Source: Streptomyces harenosi
GTDB taxonomy: Bacteria; Actinomycetota; Actinomycetes; Streptomycetales; Streptomycetaceae
Direction of reading: 5' to 3'
Assembly (NCBI RefSeq): GCF_011008945.1
Contig: NZ_WYCT01000026.1
Span: 1-38,501 of the forward strand
DNA: 38,501 nucleotides
Shown: positions 6,826 through 15,150 of the stretch, one piece after another
Layout: each line of letters begins with the position of its first letter
Numbering within the stretch: the first letter of the stretch is position 1
The notes under the pieces: generated by a model
Seen by the model: the letters and a program-made list of their open reading frames with translations, nothing else
The model's database searches: none
What the model was told of the DNA's origin: nothing
Translations under genes and position numbers: made by a program

Positions 6826-8217
6826 TCAGGTGGTGCGCGGGGGGATGTTCTGGTTGAGCCGGAAGAGGTTGGCCGGGTCGTAGCGGGCCTTGACCTCCTG
6901 CAGCCGCGCGTACTTGGCGCCGTACGCGTCCTTGGTGCGGTCGCTCTCCCCGGGGTTCATGAAGTTCACGTAACCGCCGGACAGATGGCCGGCCAGAGCC
7001 CGGTAGCCGTCGCGGGCCCAGGCGGTGTGGCGGGCGTCCTCGCCGGGCTTCGTCCAGGCGGACGCCAGATTGATCACGAACGGTGTGCGGCGGTTGGGGT
7101 AGGCGGTGGCCTCCTCGGGGACGCGGGCGACGGCGCCGCCGAGGTAGAGCAGTTCGAGCTGGGTGAAGGGGGACGCGATCCCCGCGGAGTGCTCCAGGAC
7201 GGTGTCGATGACGTCGTCGTCCAGCCCGGCCAGGTAGCCGCTCTTGGTGTAGATCCGGTCGGGGACCACCGCGCCGGGGAAGGAGTACGCCTGCAGCGCC
7301 CGGTAGGGCAGGGTCGCCTTGGTCAGGCCGTGCGGCTTGCCGACGTGCAGGATCGACTCCAGGTGCCGGTCGCCCTCGTGGGGGTCGCCGATCCAGCAGC
7401 TCATGGCGCAGATCATCGGCTTGCCGTGCATCTCGGGGGGCAGTTCGGGCAGCGGTGGCGCAAGGCGCAGGTACAGCGCCCAGGTCAGCTCGTCGGGGGC
7501 GGTGGCCATGTGGTCGCGCCAGGCCCGGATGACCTGCGGGCCCTCGTCCAGGGTGTAGTAGGTGCTGGCGAAGCGGACCGGCCCGACCCGGTGCAGGGCG
7601 AACTCGAACTCGGTGACGACGCCGAAGTTGCCGCCGCCGCCCCGCACGGCCCAGAACAGGTCGGGGTTGTCCGTCTCGGCGGCGGTCAGGACGGCGCCGT
7701 CCGCGGTGACCAGCCGTACGGAGGTGAGGTTGTCGATGGACAGCCCGTACTTGCGGCTCAGCCAGCCGAAGCCGCCGCCCAGGACGAGTCCCCCGAGCCC
7801 GGTGTGGGAGACCACACCGGCGGGGGTGGCGAGCATGTGGGCCTGGGTGGCCGTGTCGAACGCGCCGAGCAGGCAGCCGCCCTGGGCCCGCGCGGTGCGC
7901 CTGCGGCGGCTGACCGTGACGCTGTTCATCAAGGACAGGTCGATGACGATGCCGTCGTCGCACACGGAGTGCCCGGCCATGCTGTGGCCCCCGCCGCGGA
8001 CCGCGACCAGCAGGCCGCTGGTGCGGGCGAAGTTCACCGCCGCCACCACGTCCGGGGTGCCGGTGCAGCGGGCGATCAGCGCGGGACGCCGGTCGATGGT
8101 GCCGTTCCAGATGCGGCGGGCCTCGTCGTAGTCGGGGTCGCTCGGCCAGATCAACTCCCCGCGGAACGCCGCGCGGAACGCGGCCAGGTCGGACGGGTCG
8201 AGCTGGGGGAACTGCAT
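6826..8217 (-). CDS. encM: FAD-dependent favorskiiase (EncM-like)
   Basis: A 463-residue flavoenzyme of the berberine-bridge/VAO family. EncM oxidises the poly-beta-ketone at C-12 using a flavin-N5-oxide and triggers the Favorskii-like rearrangement and cyclisation that form the enterocin core. The covalent flavin attachment site is His78 (RGGGHSMAG), the same number as in EncM. Other residues I recall as important in EncM also fall at identical numbers: His138, Leu144, Trp152, Tyr249 and Glu355. The FAD-binding domain includes GLGGLVLGGGFGWLSRKYGL (139-158) and RGGGGNFGVVTEF (192-204); the C-terminal BBE domain ends YDPANLFRLNQNIP. Position 150 is Phe, where I recall Tyr in EncM (memory only). 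No signal peptide. ATG at 8217 follows AAAGGGA. It sits between encL and encN, as expected for the enc operon. Confidence 0.96.
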   Translation of the reverse strand: MQFPQLDPSDLAAFRAAFRGELIWPSDPDYDEARRIWNGTIDRRPALIARCTGTPDVVAAVNFARTSGLLVAVRGGGHSMAGHSVCDDGIVIDLSLMNSVTVSRRRRTARAQGGCLLGAFDTATQAHMLATPAGVVSHTGLGGLVLGGGFGWLSRKYGLSIDNLTSVRLVTADGAVLTAAETDNPDLFWAVRGGGGNFGVVTEFEFALHRVGPVRFASTYYTLDEGPQVIRAWRDHMATAPDELTWALYLRLAPPLPELPPEMHGKPMICAMSCWIGDPHEGDRHLESILHVGKPHGLTKATLPYRALQAYSFPGAVVPDRIYTKSGYLAGLDDDVIDTVLEHSAGIASPFTQLELLYLGGAVARVPEEATAYPNRRTPFVINLASAWTKPGEDARHTAWARDGYRALAGHLSGGYVNFMNPGESDRTKDAYGAKYARLQEVKARYDPANLFRLNQNIPPRTT

Positions 8218-8296
8218 GCTTGTCCCTTTCTGCGGCGCCCTCCGGGCGCGTGTTCGTGCCGCGCCCGGCGGGCGCGCGGCGGGTGGGCGGCCTGGT

Positions 8297-9322
8297 TCAG
8301 AGGCGGGGCGAGGGTGCCGGGGAGAGGCCGTGCGGGGCGGCGAGTCGCTCCAGGGCGGCGCGCACGGATGCCACGTCGGCCTCCGGGGCGCCGGCGCGGG
8401 CGGGCAGCAGGGCGACGGCCGCCGAGTCGCCCCGGGCGACCTCGGGCGTGCGGCGTGCCAGCGAGGTCAGGCTCTGTCCGGGGCCCGCCTCCACCAGCAC
8501 ATGGGGGCCGCCGCTCAGCAGGCGCCGCAGGGCGGGCCCGAACAGGACCGGTTCGGCGGGCTGGCCGAGCCAGAACCGCCAGTCGGTGGCGGTGCCGTCG
8601 TCGAGTTCCCGCCCGGTGCGGGCCGAGTACAGGGTGGTGTGCGGCGCCCTGAGCGGCAGACGGGTGAGGGCGCCGGCGCGGGCCGCGGCCACGTCGCGCA
8701 TCACCGGGTGGTGGAAGGGCTGCGCGGCGCGGGCCCGGGCGCAGGTCAGGCCCGCGCGGCGCAGGGCGGTCTCCATCCGGGTCAGGGCCGGTTCGGGGGC
8801 GGACAGCAGCACCTGGCGCGGCGCGTTGACCGCGCCGATGACCACGCCCGGCAGCAGATGCGCGTCCACCTCGTCGGGGCCGGCGGCGACGGCCAGCATG
8901 CCGCCGGGGGGCGCGTGCCGGTAGACGGCGACGTACTCGGACAGATAGCGCAGGCCGTCGTCGAAGGTGAAGACCCCGGCGAGGGTGGCGGCGGCGAGTT
9001 CGCCCACGCTGTGGCCGAGCAGGGCGTCGGGGCGCAGACCGGCCCCGGTGAGCATGGTGCCCAGGGCGACGTCGACGGCGTACAGCAGGGGCTGGGCACA
9101 GGTGATGTCGTCGAAGCGGGCCGGCGGGGTCTGCGCCAGCCAGCCCTCCCGCAGGGCGGCCCCGCCGGGCAGCAGGGCGAAGGCGTGGTCCATCGTGGCG
9201 GTGAAGGCTTCGCAGGTGCCGTAGAGACCGGCGGCCATACGGGCGTGCTGGGCGCCCTGCCCGGGGAAGGTGAAGACGAGCCGGCGGGCGGGCGGGGGGT
9301 GGTGCGGTGCGGGGGTGTCCAT
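8297..9322 (-). CDS. encL: Acyltransferase-fold starter-editing enzyme (EncL-like)
   Basis: A 341-residue protein of the malonyl-CoA:ACP acyltransferase fold. Seen are FPGQGAQ (19-25), the nucleophile motif GHSVGE with Ser105, and the catalytic-His region QPFHHPVM (201-208). EncL has been described as acting like a type II thioesterase that removes wrong acetyl primers from the ACP so that benzoyl can load. The sequence agrees: in a hand alignment to FabD, the arginine that holds the malonyl carboxylate (Arg117 in E. coli) corresponds to Tyr130 here, so malonyl selectivity should be lost. ATG at 9322 was chosen because the protein then begins directly before the AT domain and starts 17 bp after encC, with GGGAG upstream. 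A true malonyl transferase is the alternative but is less likely. Confidence 0.92.
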   Translation of the reverse strand: MDTPAPHHPPPARRLVFTFPGQGAQHARMAAGLYGTCEAFTATMDHAFALLPGGAALREGWLAQTPPARFDDITCAQPLLYAVDVALGTMLTGAGLRPDALLGHSVGELAAATLAGVFTFDDGLRYLSEYVAVYRHAPPGGMLAVAAGPDEVDAHLLPGVVIGAVNAPRQVLLSAPEPALTRMETALRRAGLTCARARAAQPFHHPVMRDVAAARAGALTRLPLRAPHTTLYSARTGRELDDGTATDWRFWLGQPAEPVLFGPALRRLLSGGPHVLVEAGPGQSLTSLARRTPEVARGDSAAVALLPARAGAPEADVASVRAALERLAAPHGLSPAPSPRL

Positions 9323-9339
9323 CGGATGGCTCCCGCGCC

Positions 9340-9588
9340 TCAGTCCCGGCTCGCGGGCACGTTGACGTACTCCAGGACGGCGCGCGGGGTCTTCAGGTCG
9401 CGGATGACGTCCTCGGGGATGTCGATGTCGTGGCGGTGCTTGAGCTGGGCGGAGGTCTCCAGCAGGACCAGGGAGTCGTAGCCGAGTGCGTCGAACTCGC
9501 GGTCGAGGACGTCCTCGCCCTGGGCGGTGACCTGCTCGTCGCCGGAGCACTCGCCGAGGATCTGCAGGAGCTGGTCGAGGCTGAGCAT
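9340..9588 (-). CDS. encC: Type II polyketide acyl carrier protein (EncC-like)
   Basis: An 82-residue acyl carrier protein. The phosphopantetheine site is Ser39 in the motif LGYDSL, followed by the helix II/III signature DIDIPEDV. Length and motif are those of stand-alone type II PKS ACPs. It carries the benzoyl starter (loaded by EncN or from benzoyl-CoA) and the growing chain between EncA/EncB and the tailoring enzymes. ATG at 9588 lies 47 bp downstream of the encB stop, and encL follows 17 bp after its own stop, all within the encA-B-C-L-M-N transcript. It needs a phosphopantetheinyl transferase, which is not in this window. Confidence 0.96.
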   Translation of the reverse strand: MLSLDQLLQILGECSGDEQVTAQGEDVLDREFDALGYDSLVLLETSAQLKHRHDIDIPEDVIRDLKTPRAVLEYVNVPASRD

Positions 9589-9635
9589 GCTGGTGGGTCC
9601 CTTCTGGTCGGGTGGACGGTGCCTGCAGGGGCGGG

Positions 9636-10859
9636 TCAGGGGACCCGCTCCACGACGACGGCCGAGTTGAAGCCGCCGGCGCCGCGGGCGAGGACGAGAG
9701 CGGTGGACAGCGGGCAGGGGCGCGGACGGTCGCGGACGAGGTCGATCCGGTAGTCCTCCACGACGTCCGTGACATGGACGGCCGGCGGGATGACGCCGTC
9801 CCGCAGGGCGAGGAGGGCGCAGACCACGTCCAGCGGTCCGCCCCCGGCCATCAGGCGGCCCACCATGGTCTTCGGCGCGCAGACCGGCACGCCGAACGGG
9901 CCGAAGACGGCGCGCAGCGCATCGGCTTCCCGGGCGTCGAGTTCGGCGACCCCGGCCGCGTCCGCGACGACCAGATCGACGCCGTCGGGCTCCACCCCGG
10001 CGTCCGCGAGGGCCAGTTCGATGGCGCGCCGGAGCCCCGGGGGCCGCTCCGTGCCGGGTGCGGGGTCGAAGGTCGCCGCGTAGCCGGTGATCCTGCCGTA
10101 GGGGCGGCGGCCGGTGCGGCGGCGTGCCGCCTCGGCGTCCTCCAGGACGAGGAGGGCGCCGCCCTCTCCGGGTACGTAGCCGTTGGCCCGCCGGTCGAAG
10201 GGCAGGTAGGCGGCGGTGGGGTCGGTGCGGGTGCTGACGGTGCCGGAGGCCAGGTGGGAGACCCAGCCCCAGGGGTCGAAGGAGGATTCGACGCCGCCGG
10301 TGAGCATCAGGCGGCCGCGGCCGTGCGCGATCGTCCGGCGGGCCTGCCCGATCGCGTCCAGGCCGCCGGCCTGTTCGGCGACGATGACGCCGCCGGGGCC
10401 GCGCATCCCGTGCCGGATGGAGATCTGGCCGGTGTTGACGGCGTAGAACCAGGCGAAGCACTGGTAGACGCTGACGTGCTCGGGGCCTTGTGCCCACAGG
10501 CGCTGCATCTCGCGGTGGGAGTACTCGAAGCCGCCGGTGGCGTTGGAGGTGACCACCCCGCAGGCGTAGGTGCCCAGTTCGGCGATGTCGGCCCGGGCGT
10601 CGTCCAGGGCCCGTTCGGCGGCGAGCAGGGCGAGCCGGGTGACGCGGTCGGTCTGCGGCAGCAGCCGGCCGGGCAGGTGCTCCCGGGCGTCGAAGCCGGT
10701 GATCTGCCCGGCCAGCCGGGCCGAGTATCCGGTGGTGTCGTACCCGGCGAGCGGGCCGATGCCGGCGGTGCCGGCCAGGGTGGCGTCCCAGTACTCCTTG
10801 ACGCTCAGGCCGGTGGGGGCGGTGACACCGATCCCGGTGACCACGACGTCGGTGCTCAT
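9636..10859 (-). CDS. encB: Ketosynthase chain-length factor, KS beta (EncB-like)
   Basis: A 407-residue KS beta (chain-length factor). The active-site cysteine of ketosynthases is replaced by glutamine, Gln163, in AEQAGGLDA, the diagnostic KS beta signature. It pairs with EncA to form the minimal synthase heterodimer; the Gln can support malonyl-ACP decarboxylation and the subunit helps set chain length, expected to be an octaketide from benzoyl plus seven malonyl units. Its ATG overlaps the encA stop (ATGA, 10856-10859), a translational coupling typical of KS alpha/KS beta pairs and helpful for equal stoichiometry. encC follows after 47 bp. Confidence 0.96.
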   Translation of the reverse strand: MSTDVVVTGIGVTAPTGLSVKEYWDATLAGTAGIGPLAGYDTTGYSARLAGQITGFDAREHLPGRLLPQTDRVTRLALLAAERALDDARADIAELGTYACGVVTSNATGGFEYSHREMQRLWAQGPEHVSVYQCFAWFYAVNTGQISIRHGMRGPGGVIVAEQAGGLDAIGQARRTIAHGRGRLMLTGGVESSFDPWGWVSHLASGTVSTRTDPTAAYLPFDRRANGYVPGEGGALLVLEDAEAARRRTGRRPYGRITGYAATFDPAPGTERPPGLRRAIELALADAGVEPDGVDLVVADAAGVAELDAREADALRAVFGPFGVPVCAPKTMVGRLMAGGGPLDVVCALLALRDGVIPPAVHVTDVVEDYRIDLVRDRPRPCPLSTALVLARGAGGFNSAVVVERVP

Positions 10860-12127
10860 GCGCGTCCTCCTCGCCACTTCTGCAGGACCATGGCGCTCTG
10901 GAAACCGCCGAAGCCGCTGCCCACGGTCAGCACGGTGTCGATGTCGCGCTCGCGGGCTTCGAGCGGGACGTAGTCCAGGTCGCACTCGGGGTCGGGCTCG
11001 TGGAGGTTGGCGGTGGGGGGCACCACGCCGTGGCGGATGGCCAGCGCGCAGGCGGCGACCTCGATGGCGCCGATCGCGCCGAGCGAGTGCCCGATCATCG
11101 ACTTGATGGAGCTGACGGGGACGTCGTAGGCGTGGGCGCCCAGGGCCTTCTTGAACGCCTCGGTCTCGTGGAGGTCGTTCTGCCTGGTCCCCGAGCCGTG
11201 GGCGTTGACGTACCGCACGGCGGTGGGGTCGATCCGCGCCTCGTCCAGGGCGGTGGTGATGGCCCGCGCCATCTCGGTGCCGTCCCGGGTCAGACCGGTC
11301 ATGTGGTAGGCGTTGGAATGCGCGGCGTAGCCGGTGACGGCGCCGTAGACGTCGGCGCCGCGCCGTCGCGCGTGCTCGCCGTCCTCCAGGACGAGCATGG
11401 CGGCGCCTTCGGCGAGGGCGAAGCCGTCCCGGGTGCGGTCGAAGGGGCGGGGGGCGCCCTCCGGGTCGTCGTTGCGGCGGCTGGTGGCCTTGATGGCGTC
11501 GAAGCACGCCACGGCGATCGGGGTGACGGGGGCGTCGGTGGCGCCCGCGACCATCACGTCGGCGCTGCCTTCCCGGATGAGCCGGCAGGCGTGGCCCAGG
11601 GCGTCGATGCCGGAGGTGCAGCCGGCCGAGACGACTCCCACCGGTCCTTCGGCGCCGACCGCCCAGGCGGTCTCGCGGGCGAGGGAGGCGGGCACGAAGT
11701 AGTCGAAGAGGTGCGGTGACCGGTACGTCTGGTCCACCAGCCACTGGCGGCCCTCGTCGGAGAGGACGACGTACTCGTTCTCGATGCTGGTGGCGGACCC
11801 CACCGCGTTGCCCACGCTCACGCCGAGGCGCCCCGGGTCGAGGTCCGTGCCGGAGGCGATCCCGGCTTCCCGCACGGCCCGTCTGGCGCAGGCGACGGCC
11901 AGCAGGCCGGCCCGGTCCAGGCGCCGGGTCTCCCGGCGGGTGAACCCCAGGGCCGGCGGGTCGAGATCGATCTCTCCCGCCACCTGGGAGCGGAACGCGG
12001 CGGGGTCGAAGGCGGTGATCCGGCGGATCGCGCTGCGCCCCGCCGTGATCATTTTCCAGAAGCCCTCGGTGTCCGTGGAACCGGGCGCGAGGACGCTCAG
12101 GCCAGTTATCACAACATCTCGGCTCAC
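10856..12127 (-). CDS. encA: Ketosynthase alpha, minimal type II PKS (EncA-like)
   Basis: A 423-residue KS alpha. The condensing triad is complete: Cys170 (VVSAGCTSGIDALG), His310 (NAHGSGTRQND) and His347 (IKSMIGHSLGAIGA), with Lys342 nearby. It joins malonyl units to the benzoyl starter in a heterodimer with EncB. Start: GTG at 12127, giving the normal KS alpha N-terminus (SRDVVITGLSVLAPGS) and length; the ribosome binding site is weak (AAGG about 12 bases upstream), and the open frame continues upstream without typical KS sequence. It is the first gene of the long minus-strand operon and is transcribed away from encD. The 187-bp divergent gap holds phased repeats on both strands that are likely SARP sites. 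Confidence 0.95.
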   Translation of the reverse strand: MSRDVVITGLSVLAPGSTDTEGFWKMITAGRSAIRRITAFDPAAFRSQVAGEIDLDPPALGFTRRETRRLDRAGLLAVACARRAVREAGIASGTDLDPGRLGVSVGNAVGSATSIENEYVVLSDEGRQWLVDQTYRSPHLFDYFVPASLARETAWAVGAEGPVGVVSAGCTSGIDALGHACRLIREGSADVMVAGATDAPVTPIAVACFDAIKATSRRNDDPEGAPRPFDRTRDGFALAEGAAMLVLEDGEHARRRGADVYGAVTGYAAHSNAYHMTGLTRDGTEMARAITTALDEARIDPTAVRYVNAHGSGTRQNDLHETEAFKKALGAHAYDVPVSSIKSMIGHSLGAIGAIEVAACALAIRHGVVPPTANLHEPDPECDLDYVPLEARERDIDTVLTVGSGFGGFQSAMVLQKWRGGRA

Positions 12128-12148
12128 ACCTGGAGACCTTGGGGGGTG

Positions 12149-12189
12149 CCGCTCCAGCGGTGATGCAGAGGCGCTCACCCTCCGCTCCA
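12149..12189 (-). promoter_or_regulatory. Phased GAGCG repeats upstream of encA
   Basis: On the minus strand TGGAGCG begins at 12189, GTGAGCG at 12178 (11 bp later) and a second TGGAGCG at 12156 (22 bp later). Heptamers of this type at 11/22-bp spacing are the usual SARP target. The repeats point toward encA (GTG at 12127), with the nearest copy about 22 bp before the start, so the upstream pair is the more likely activator site. They lack the CCTTG unit found at the other cluster promoters. Confidence 0.5.
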
Positions 12190-12193
12190 GAGC

Positions 12194-12238
12194 GCGTTGC
12201 TCGCACGGCCCGGGCCGCCTTGCCCGCGCCTGGACCGG
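12194..12238 (+). promoter_or_regulatory. Phased SARP-type repeats upstream of encD
   Basis: GCGTTGCTC at 12194, GCCTTGCCCGC at 12217 and, directly after it, GCCTGGACCGG at 12228. The second and third units reproduce the tandem seen upstream of encP, encH and the second SnoaL gene; the first copy is 23 rather than 22 bp upstream. The element ends 76 bp before the encD ATG. With the encA repeats it fills the encA-encD divergent promoter region. Confidence 0.6.
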
Positions 12239-12314
12239 CTCTGCATCGGGGGCCGGAAGCCTCGCTTGCGGGCCGGCCCGCCCGGCCGCCCCGACGAAGG
12301 GAGAATGCCTCGCC

Positions 12315-13115
12315 ATGCCCGCACCCACCGCGTCACCCAGCGTCGCCCTGGTCACGGGCGGTACCAGCGGAATCGGTCTCGCGATCGCCCAGGCCCTGCT
12401 CCAGGACGGCTTCAAGGTCGTCGTCACGGGCCGCGACACCGGAAAGCTGGACACCGTACTGCGTTCGCTGAAGATGGAGAACGACCGCTTCGACGTGGCC
12501 GGCTACGCCTGCGACGTCCGGGACCGCGCCGCCGTGCGGACCATGGTGGAGCAGTGCGTCACGGAGCACGGCGAGCCGCGGATCCTGGTCAACAACGCCG
12601 GGCGCAGCGGCGGCGGCGTGACCGCGGCGATCCCCGACGAGCTGTGGCTGGACGTCATCGAGACCAACCTCAACAGTGTCTTCTGGGTGACCCGGGAGGT
12701 CATCCGGGCCAGCGAGGCCATCAAGCAGCCGGCCGGCCGGATCATCAACATCGCCTCCACCGGCGGCAAGCAGGGGGTGCCCTACGGCGCGCCCTACTCG
12801 GCGGCCAAGGCCGGGGTCATCGGCTTCACCAAGGCACTGGCCAAGGAGTTCGCCCAGGCCGGAGGGCCGACCGTGAACGCGGTGTGCCCCGGTTACGTGG
12901 AGACGCCCATGGCCCGCGACATCCGCGCCGGCTACGCCAAGCTCAACGGCGTCAGCGAGGAGGAGGTCCTGGCCGAGTTCGAGGCGAAGATCCCCCTGGG
13001 CCGCTACTGCACCCCCGAGGAGGTGGCCGGGATGGTCCGCTACCTGGCCGGCCCGGCGGCCGCCTCGGTGACCGCCCAGGCGCTCAACGTCTGCGGCGGA
13101 CTGGGCAGTTACTGA
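12315..13115 (+). CDS. encD: Polyketide ketoreductase, ActIII-like (EncD-like)
   Basis: A 266-residue short-chain dehydrogenase very close to actinorhodin ketoreductase (ActIII), expected to reduce one keto group of the nascent poly-beta-ketone (C-9 in enterocin) with NADPH. Cofactor motif TGGTSGIG (14-21); NNAG (93-96); catalytic Ser148, Tyr161 and Lys165 in ASTGGKQG and PYSAAKAG; family ending AQALNVCGGLGSY. The ActKR Pro-Gly-Gly motif that steers substrate entry and stereochemistry reads Ser-Gly-Gly here (RSGGG, 97-101). ATG at 12315 has AAGGGAG about 11 bases upstream. It is first in the plus-strand operon encD-K-J; phased SARP-type repeats lie about 77 bp upstream. Confidence 0.95.
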   Translation: MPAPTASPSVALVTGGTSGIGLAIAQALLQDGFKVVVTGRDTGKLDTVLRSLKMENDRFDVAGYACDVRDRAAVRTMVEQCVTEHGEPRILVNNAGRSGGGVTAAIPDELWLDVIETNLNSVFWVTREVIRASEAIKQPAGRIINIASTGGKQGVPYGAPYSAAKAGVIGFTKALAKEFAQAGGPTVNAVCPGYVETPMARDIRAGYAKLNGVSEEEVLAEFEAKIPLGRYCTPEEVAGMVRYLAGPAAASVTAQALNVCGGLGSY

Positions 13116-13142
13116 GACCCCGACCGGGAGAAGGGCACACGT

Positions 13143-13871
13143 ATGAGCATCGACGCATCACCCGGGTCCTCCGCCTTCGGCTTCGAGGGCCAGCCCTACT
13201 ACGAGAACCGGCGGCTGCGCCTGTACGACGCCGTGGTGGTGAACGCCTCCAACCGGCTGCTGTGGCGCTGCCCGAAACGGCGGCTCCTCGACCACTACGA
13301 CGAGTGGGTCACGTCCCGGCACCTGGAGGTGGGGCCCGGGTCGGGCTACTACCTCGACCACTGCCGCTTCCCGGCCGGCCCGGTCGAGCTGACCCTGCTC
13401 GACCTCAACCCGGACCCGCTGCACTTCACCGCCCACCGGCTGCGCCGTCACAGCCCGCGCTGTGTGCAGGCCGACATCCTCGAACCCCTGCCCGACATCG
13501 TCGGTGACGGGTTCACCTCCGTCGCCTTCAACTACGTCCTGCACTGCCTGCCCGAGCCGCCGGGCGGCAAGCAGGTCGTCTTCCGGCATCTGCGGCAGGT
13601 GCTCGCCCCCGGCGGCGTGCTCTTCGGCAGCACGGTCCTGTCGCAGGGCGTGAAGCACACCGCCTTGTCCCGGCGCTTCAACCTGCTGTATCAGCGGCAG
13701 GGTTCCTTCCACAACCAGCACGACAGCGTCCGCCGCCTGCACCGGACGCTGGAGGAGCACTTCGCCGGCCACTGGATCGAAGTACGGGGCAGTGTCGCGC
13801 TGTTCGCGGCCCGGGCCCCGGGCCCCGGCGCGCCCGGCCGTCCGGACCCGGCCGGCGCCACCCGCGGGTGA
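13143..13871 (+). CDS. encK: SAM-dependent O-methyltransferase (EncK-like)
   Basis: A 242-residue class I methyltransferase. SAM-binding motif I is HLEVGPGSGYYLDH (60-73), followed by an acidic motif II (LTLLDLNPDPLHF) and the post-motif FNYVLHCLPEPPGGK. EncK methylates the pyrone hydroxyl of the enterocin/wailupemycin skeleton. ATG at 13143 follows GGGAGAAGGG, 27 bp after the encD stop. The C-terminal 20 residues are Pro/Gly/Ala-rich and probably disordered. The thiolase gene encJ follows 10 bp later, so the three genes should form one transcript. Confidence 0.9.
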   Translation: MSIDASPGSSAFGFEGQPYYENRRLRLYDAVVVNASNRLLWRCPKRRLLDHYDEWVTSRHLEVGPGSGYYLDHCRFPAGPVELTLLDLNPDPLHFTAHRLRRHSPRCVQADILEPLPDIVGDGFTSVAFNYVLHCLPEPPGGKQVVFRHLRQVLAPGGVLFGSTVLSQGVKHTALSRRFNLLYQRQGSFHNQHDSVRRLHRTLEEHFAGHWIEVRGSVALFAARAPGPGAPGRPDPAGATRG

Positions 13872-13881
13872 GGTGCGGGAC

Positions 13882-15084
13882 ATGGCCTTCGGGGTCGCCT
13901 ACCGTGATGCCGCCGTCCCGCTGACCGCGCTGTGGACCTCCCCCTTCGCCCGGTGGGGAGGCGCCCTCTCCCGCGTCTCCAGTCTCGACCTGGCGGCCGC
14001 CGTCACCGACCGGGCGCTCAGGGAGCGGGGCATCGACCGCTCCGTCGTGGAGGGTCTGGTGCTGGGCTGGACCGTCCCGCAGCCCGCCCTCTTCTACGGT
14101 GCCACCACGCTGACGGCCCGTCTCGGCATGCCCGGTGTCGGCGGGCCGATGCTCAGCCAGGCCTGCGCGACCTCGGTCGCCGCCCTGCACCAGGCCGCCG
14201 CGTCCGTGGGCACCGGCGCGGGTCCCCACCTGGTCGTCGCCACGGACCGCACCAGCAACGGCCCGGAGCTGACCTGGCCCACGCCGGGCGGCCCGGACCA
14301 CGGCCCGGTGCGGGAGAACTGGGTGCGCGACAGCTTCGCGCGGGACCCGGTCACGGGGCGGAGCATGCTCGCCACCGCCGAGGCCGTCGCGGCGGAGTGC
14401 GGGTTCACCCGCGGCGACCTGGACTCCCTCGCCGTGCTGCGCTTCGAGCAGTACGCGGACGCGCTCGCCGGCGAACGCGCCTTCCAGCGCGCCTGCATGG
14501 TCGGCGTCGAGATCGGGCAGGACGGCGGCGAGCGGGTACGGCTGTCCGCCGACGAAGGGGTGCGGGCCGTCAGCGCCGAGGGCGCGGCCCGGCTGCCGGT
14601 GGCGCGTCCGGGCGGCACGCACACCGCGGCGGCGCAGACCCACCCGGCGGACGGCACCGCCGGGGCCCTGGTGACCGACGTCCGCGGAGCCCGGGAGCTC
14701 GCCGGGCACGGCCCCGTCGTGCGCCTGGTCGCCTCCGGCTTCGCCCGGGTGGAACCGGCCCGCATGCCCAGGGCCCTGGTACCGGCCGCGCGGGCGGCCC
14801 TGCACGCCGCCGGGCTGGAGCTCGACGCGATGGACGCCATCGGCACGCACAACCCCTTCGCCGTGAACGACCTGTACTTCGCCCGGGAGACGGGGGTGGC
14901 GCTGGACGCGATGAACGTCCGCGGCAGCAGCCTCGTCTTCGGGCACCCCCAGGGCCCGACCGGTCTGCGGGCGGTGACGGAGCTCGCGCACGTGCTGCGG
15001 GCCCGAGGCGGCGGGCTGGGGCTGTTCACCGGGTGCGCGGCGGGTGACACCGCCGCCGCGCTGGTCGTCGAGGTGACCGACTGA
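13882..15084 (+). CDS. encJ: Beta-ketoacyl-CoA thiolase (EncJ-like)
   Basis: A 400-residue thiolase-fold enzyme. Nucleophilic Cys95 is in SQACATS, the second cysteine is Cys385 in TGCAAGD, and the histidine motifs are IGTHNPF and FGHPQGPTG (the GHP element of thiolases). It should cleave 3-oxo-3-phenylpropionyl-CoA with CoA to give benzoyl-CoA and acetyl-CoA, last step of the plant-like chain shortening of cinnamate. The ATG at 13882 was chosen because GAGGTG precedes it by six bases and the frame upstream overlaps encK. It ends the encD-K-J operon and meets encI convergently across a 16-bp-stem hairpin. Confidence 0.92.
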   Translation: MAFGVAYRDAAVPLTALWTSPFARWGGALSRVSSLDLAAAVTDRALRERGIDRSVVEGLVLGWTVPQPALFYGATTLTARLGMPGVGGPMLSQACATSVAALHQAAASVGTGAGPHLVVATDRTSNGPELTWPTPGGPDHGPVRENWVRDSFARDPVTGRSMLATAEAVAAECGFTRGDLDSLAVLRFEQYADALAGERAFQRACMVGVEIGQDGGERVRLSADEGVRAVSAEGAARLPVARPGGTHTAAAQTHPADGTAGALVTDVRGARELAGHGPVVRLVASGFARVEPARMPRALVPAARAALHAAGLELDAMDAIGTHNPFAVNDLYFARETGVALDAMNVRGSSLVFGHPQGPTGLRAVTELAHVLRARGGGLGLFTGCAAGDTAAALVVEVTD

Positions 15085-15104
15085 CCCGTACGCCCTGCCC
15101 CACG

Positions 15105-15150
15105 CGCCGGTGTCCGGTCCCCGGGTGAACCCCCGGACCGGACACCGGCG
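15105..15150. terminator. Strong bidirectional terminator between encJ and encI
   Basis: A perfect 16-bp inverted repeat (15105-15120 with 15135-15150, arms beginning CGCCGGTGTCC) with a 14-nt loop lies in the gap between the convergent encJ and encI genes. It probably ends both transcripts. No T-run is present, as is normal in streptomycetes. Confidence 0.8.

Noticed and set aside
8297..9322. Calling encL a malonyl-CoA:ACP transacylase
   Set aside because: The malonyl-binding arginine appears to be replaced by Tyr130 and the known role of EncL is starter editing.
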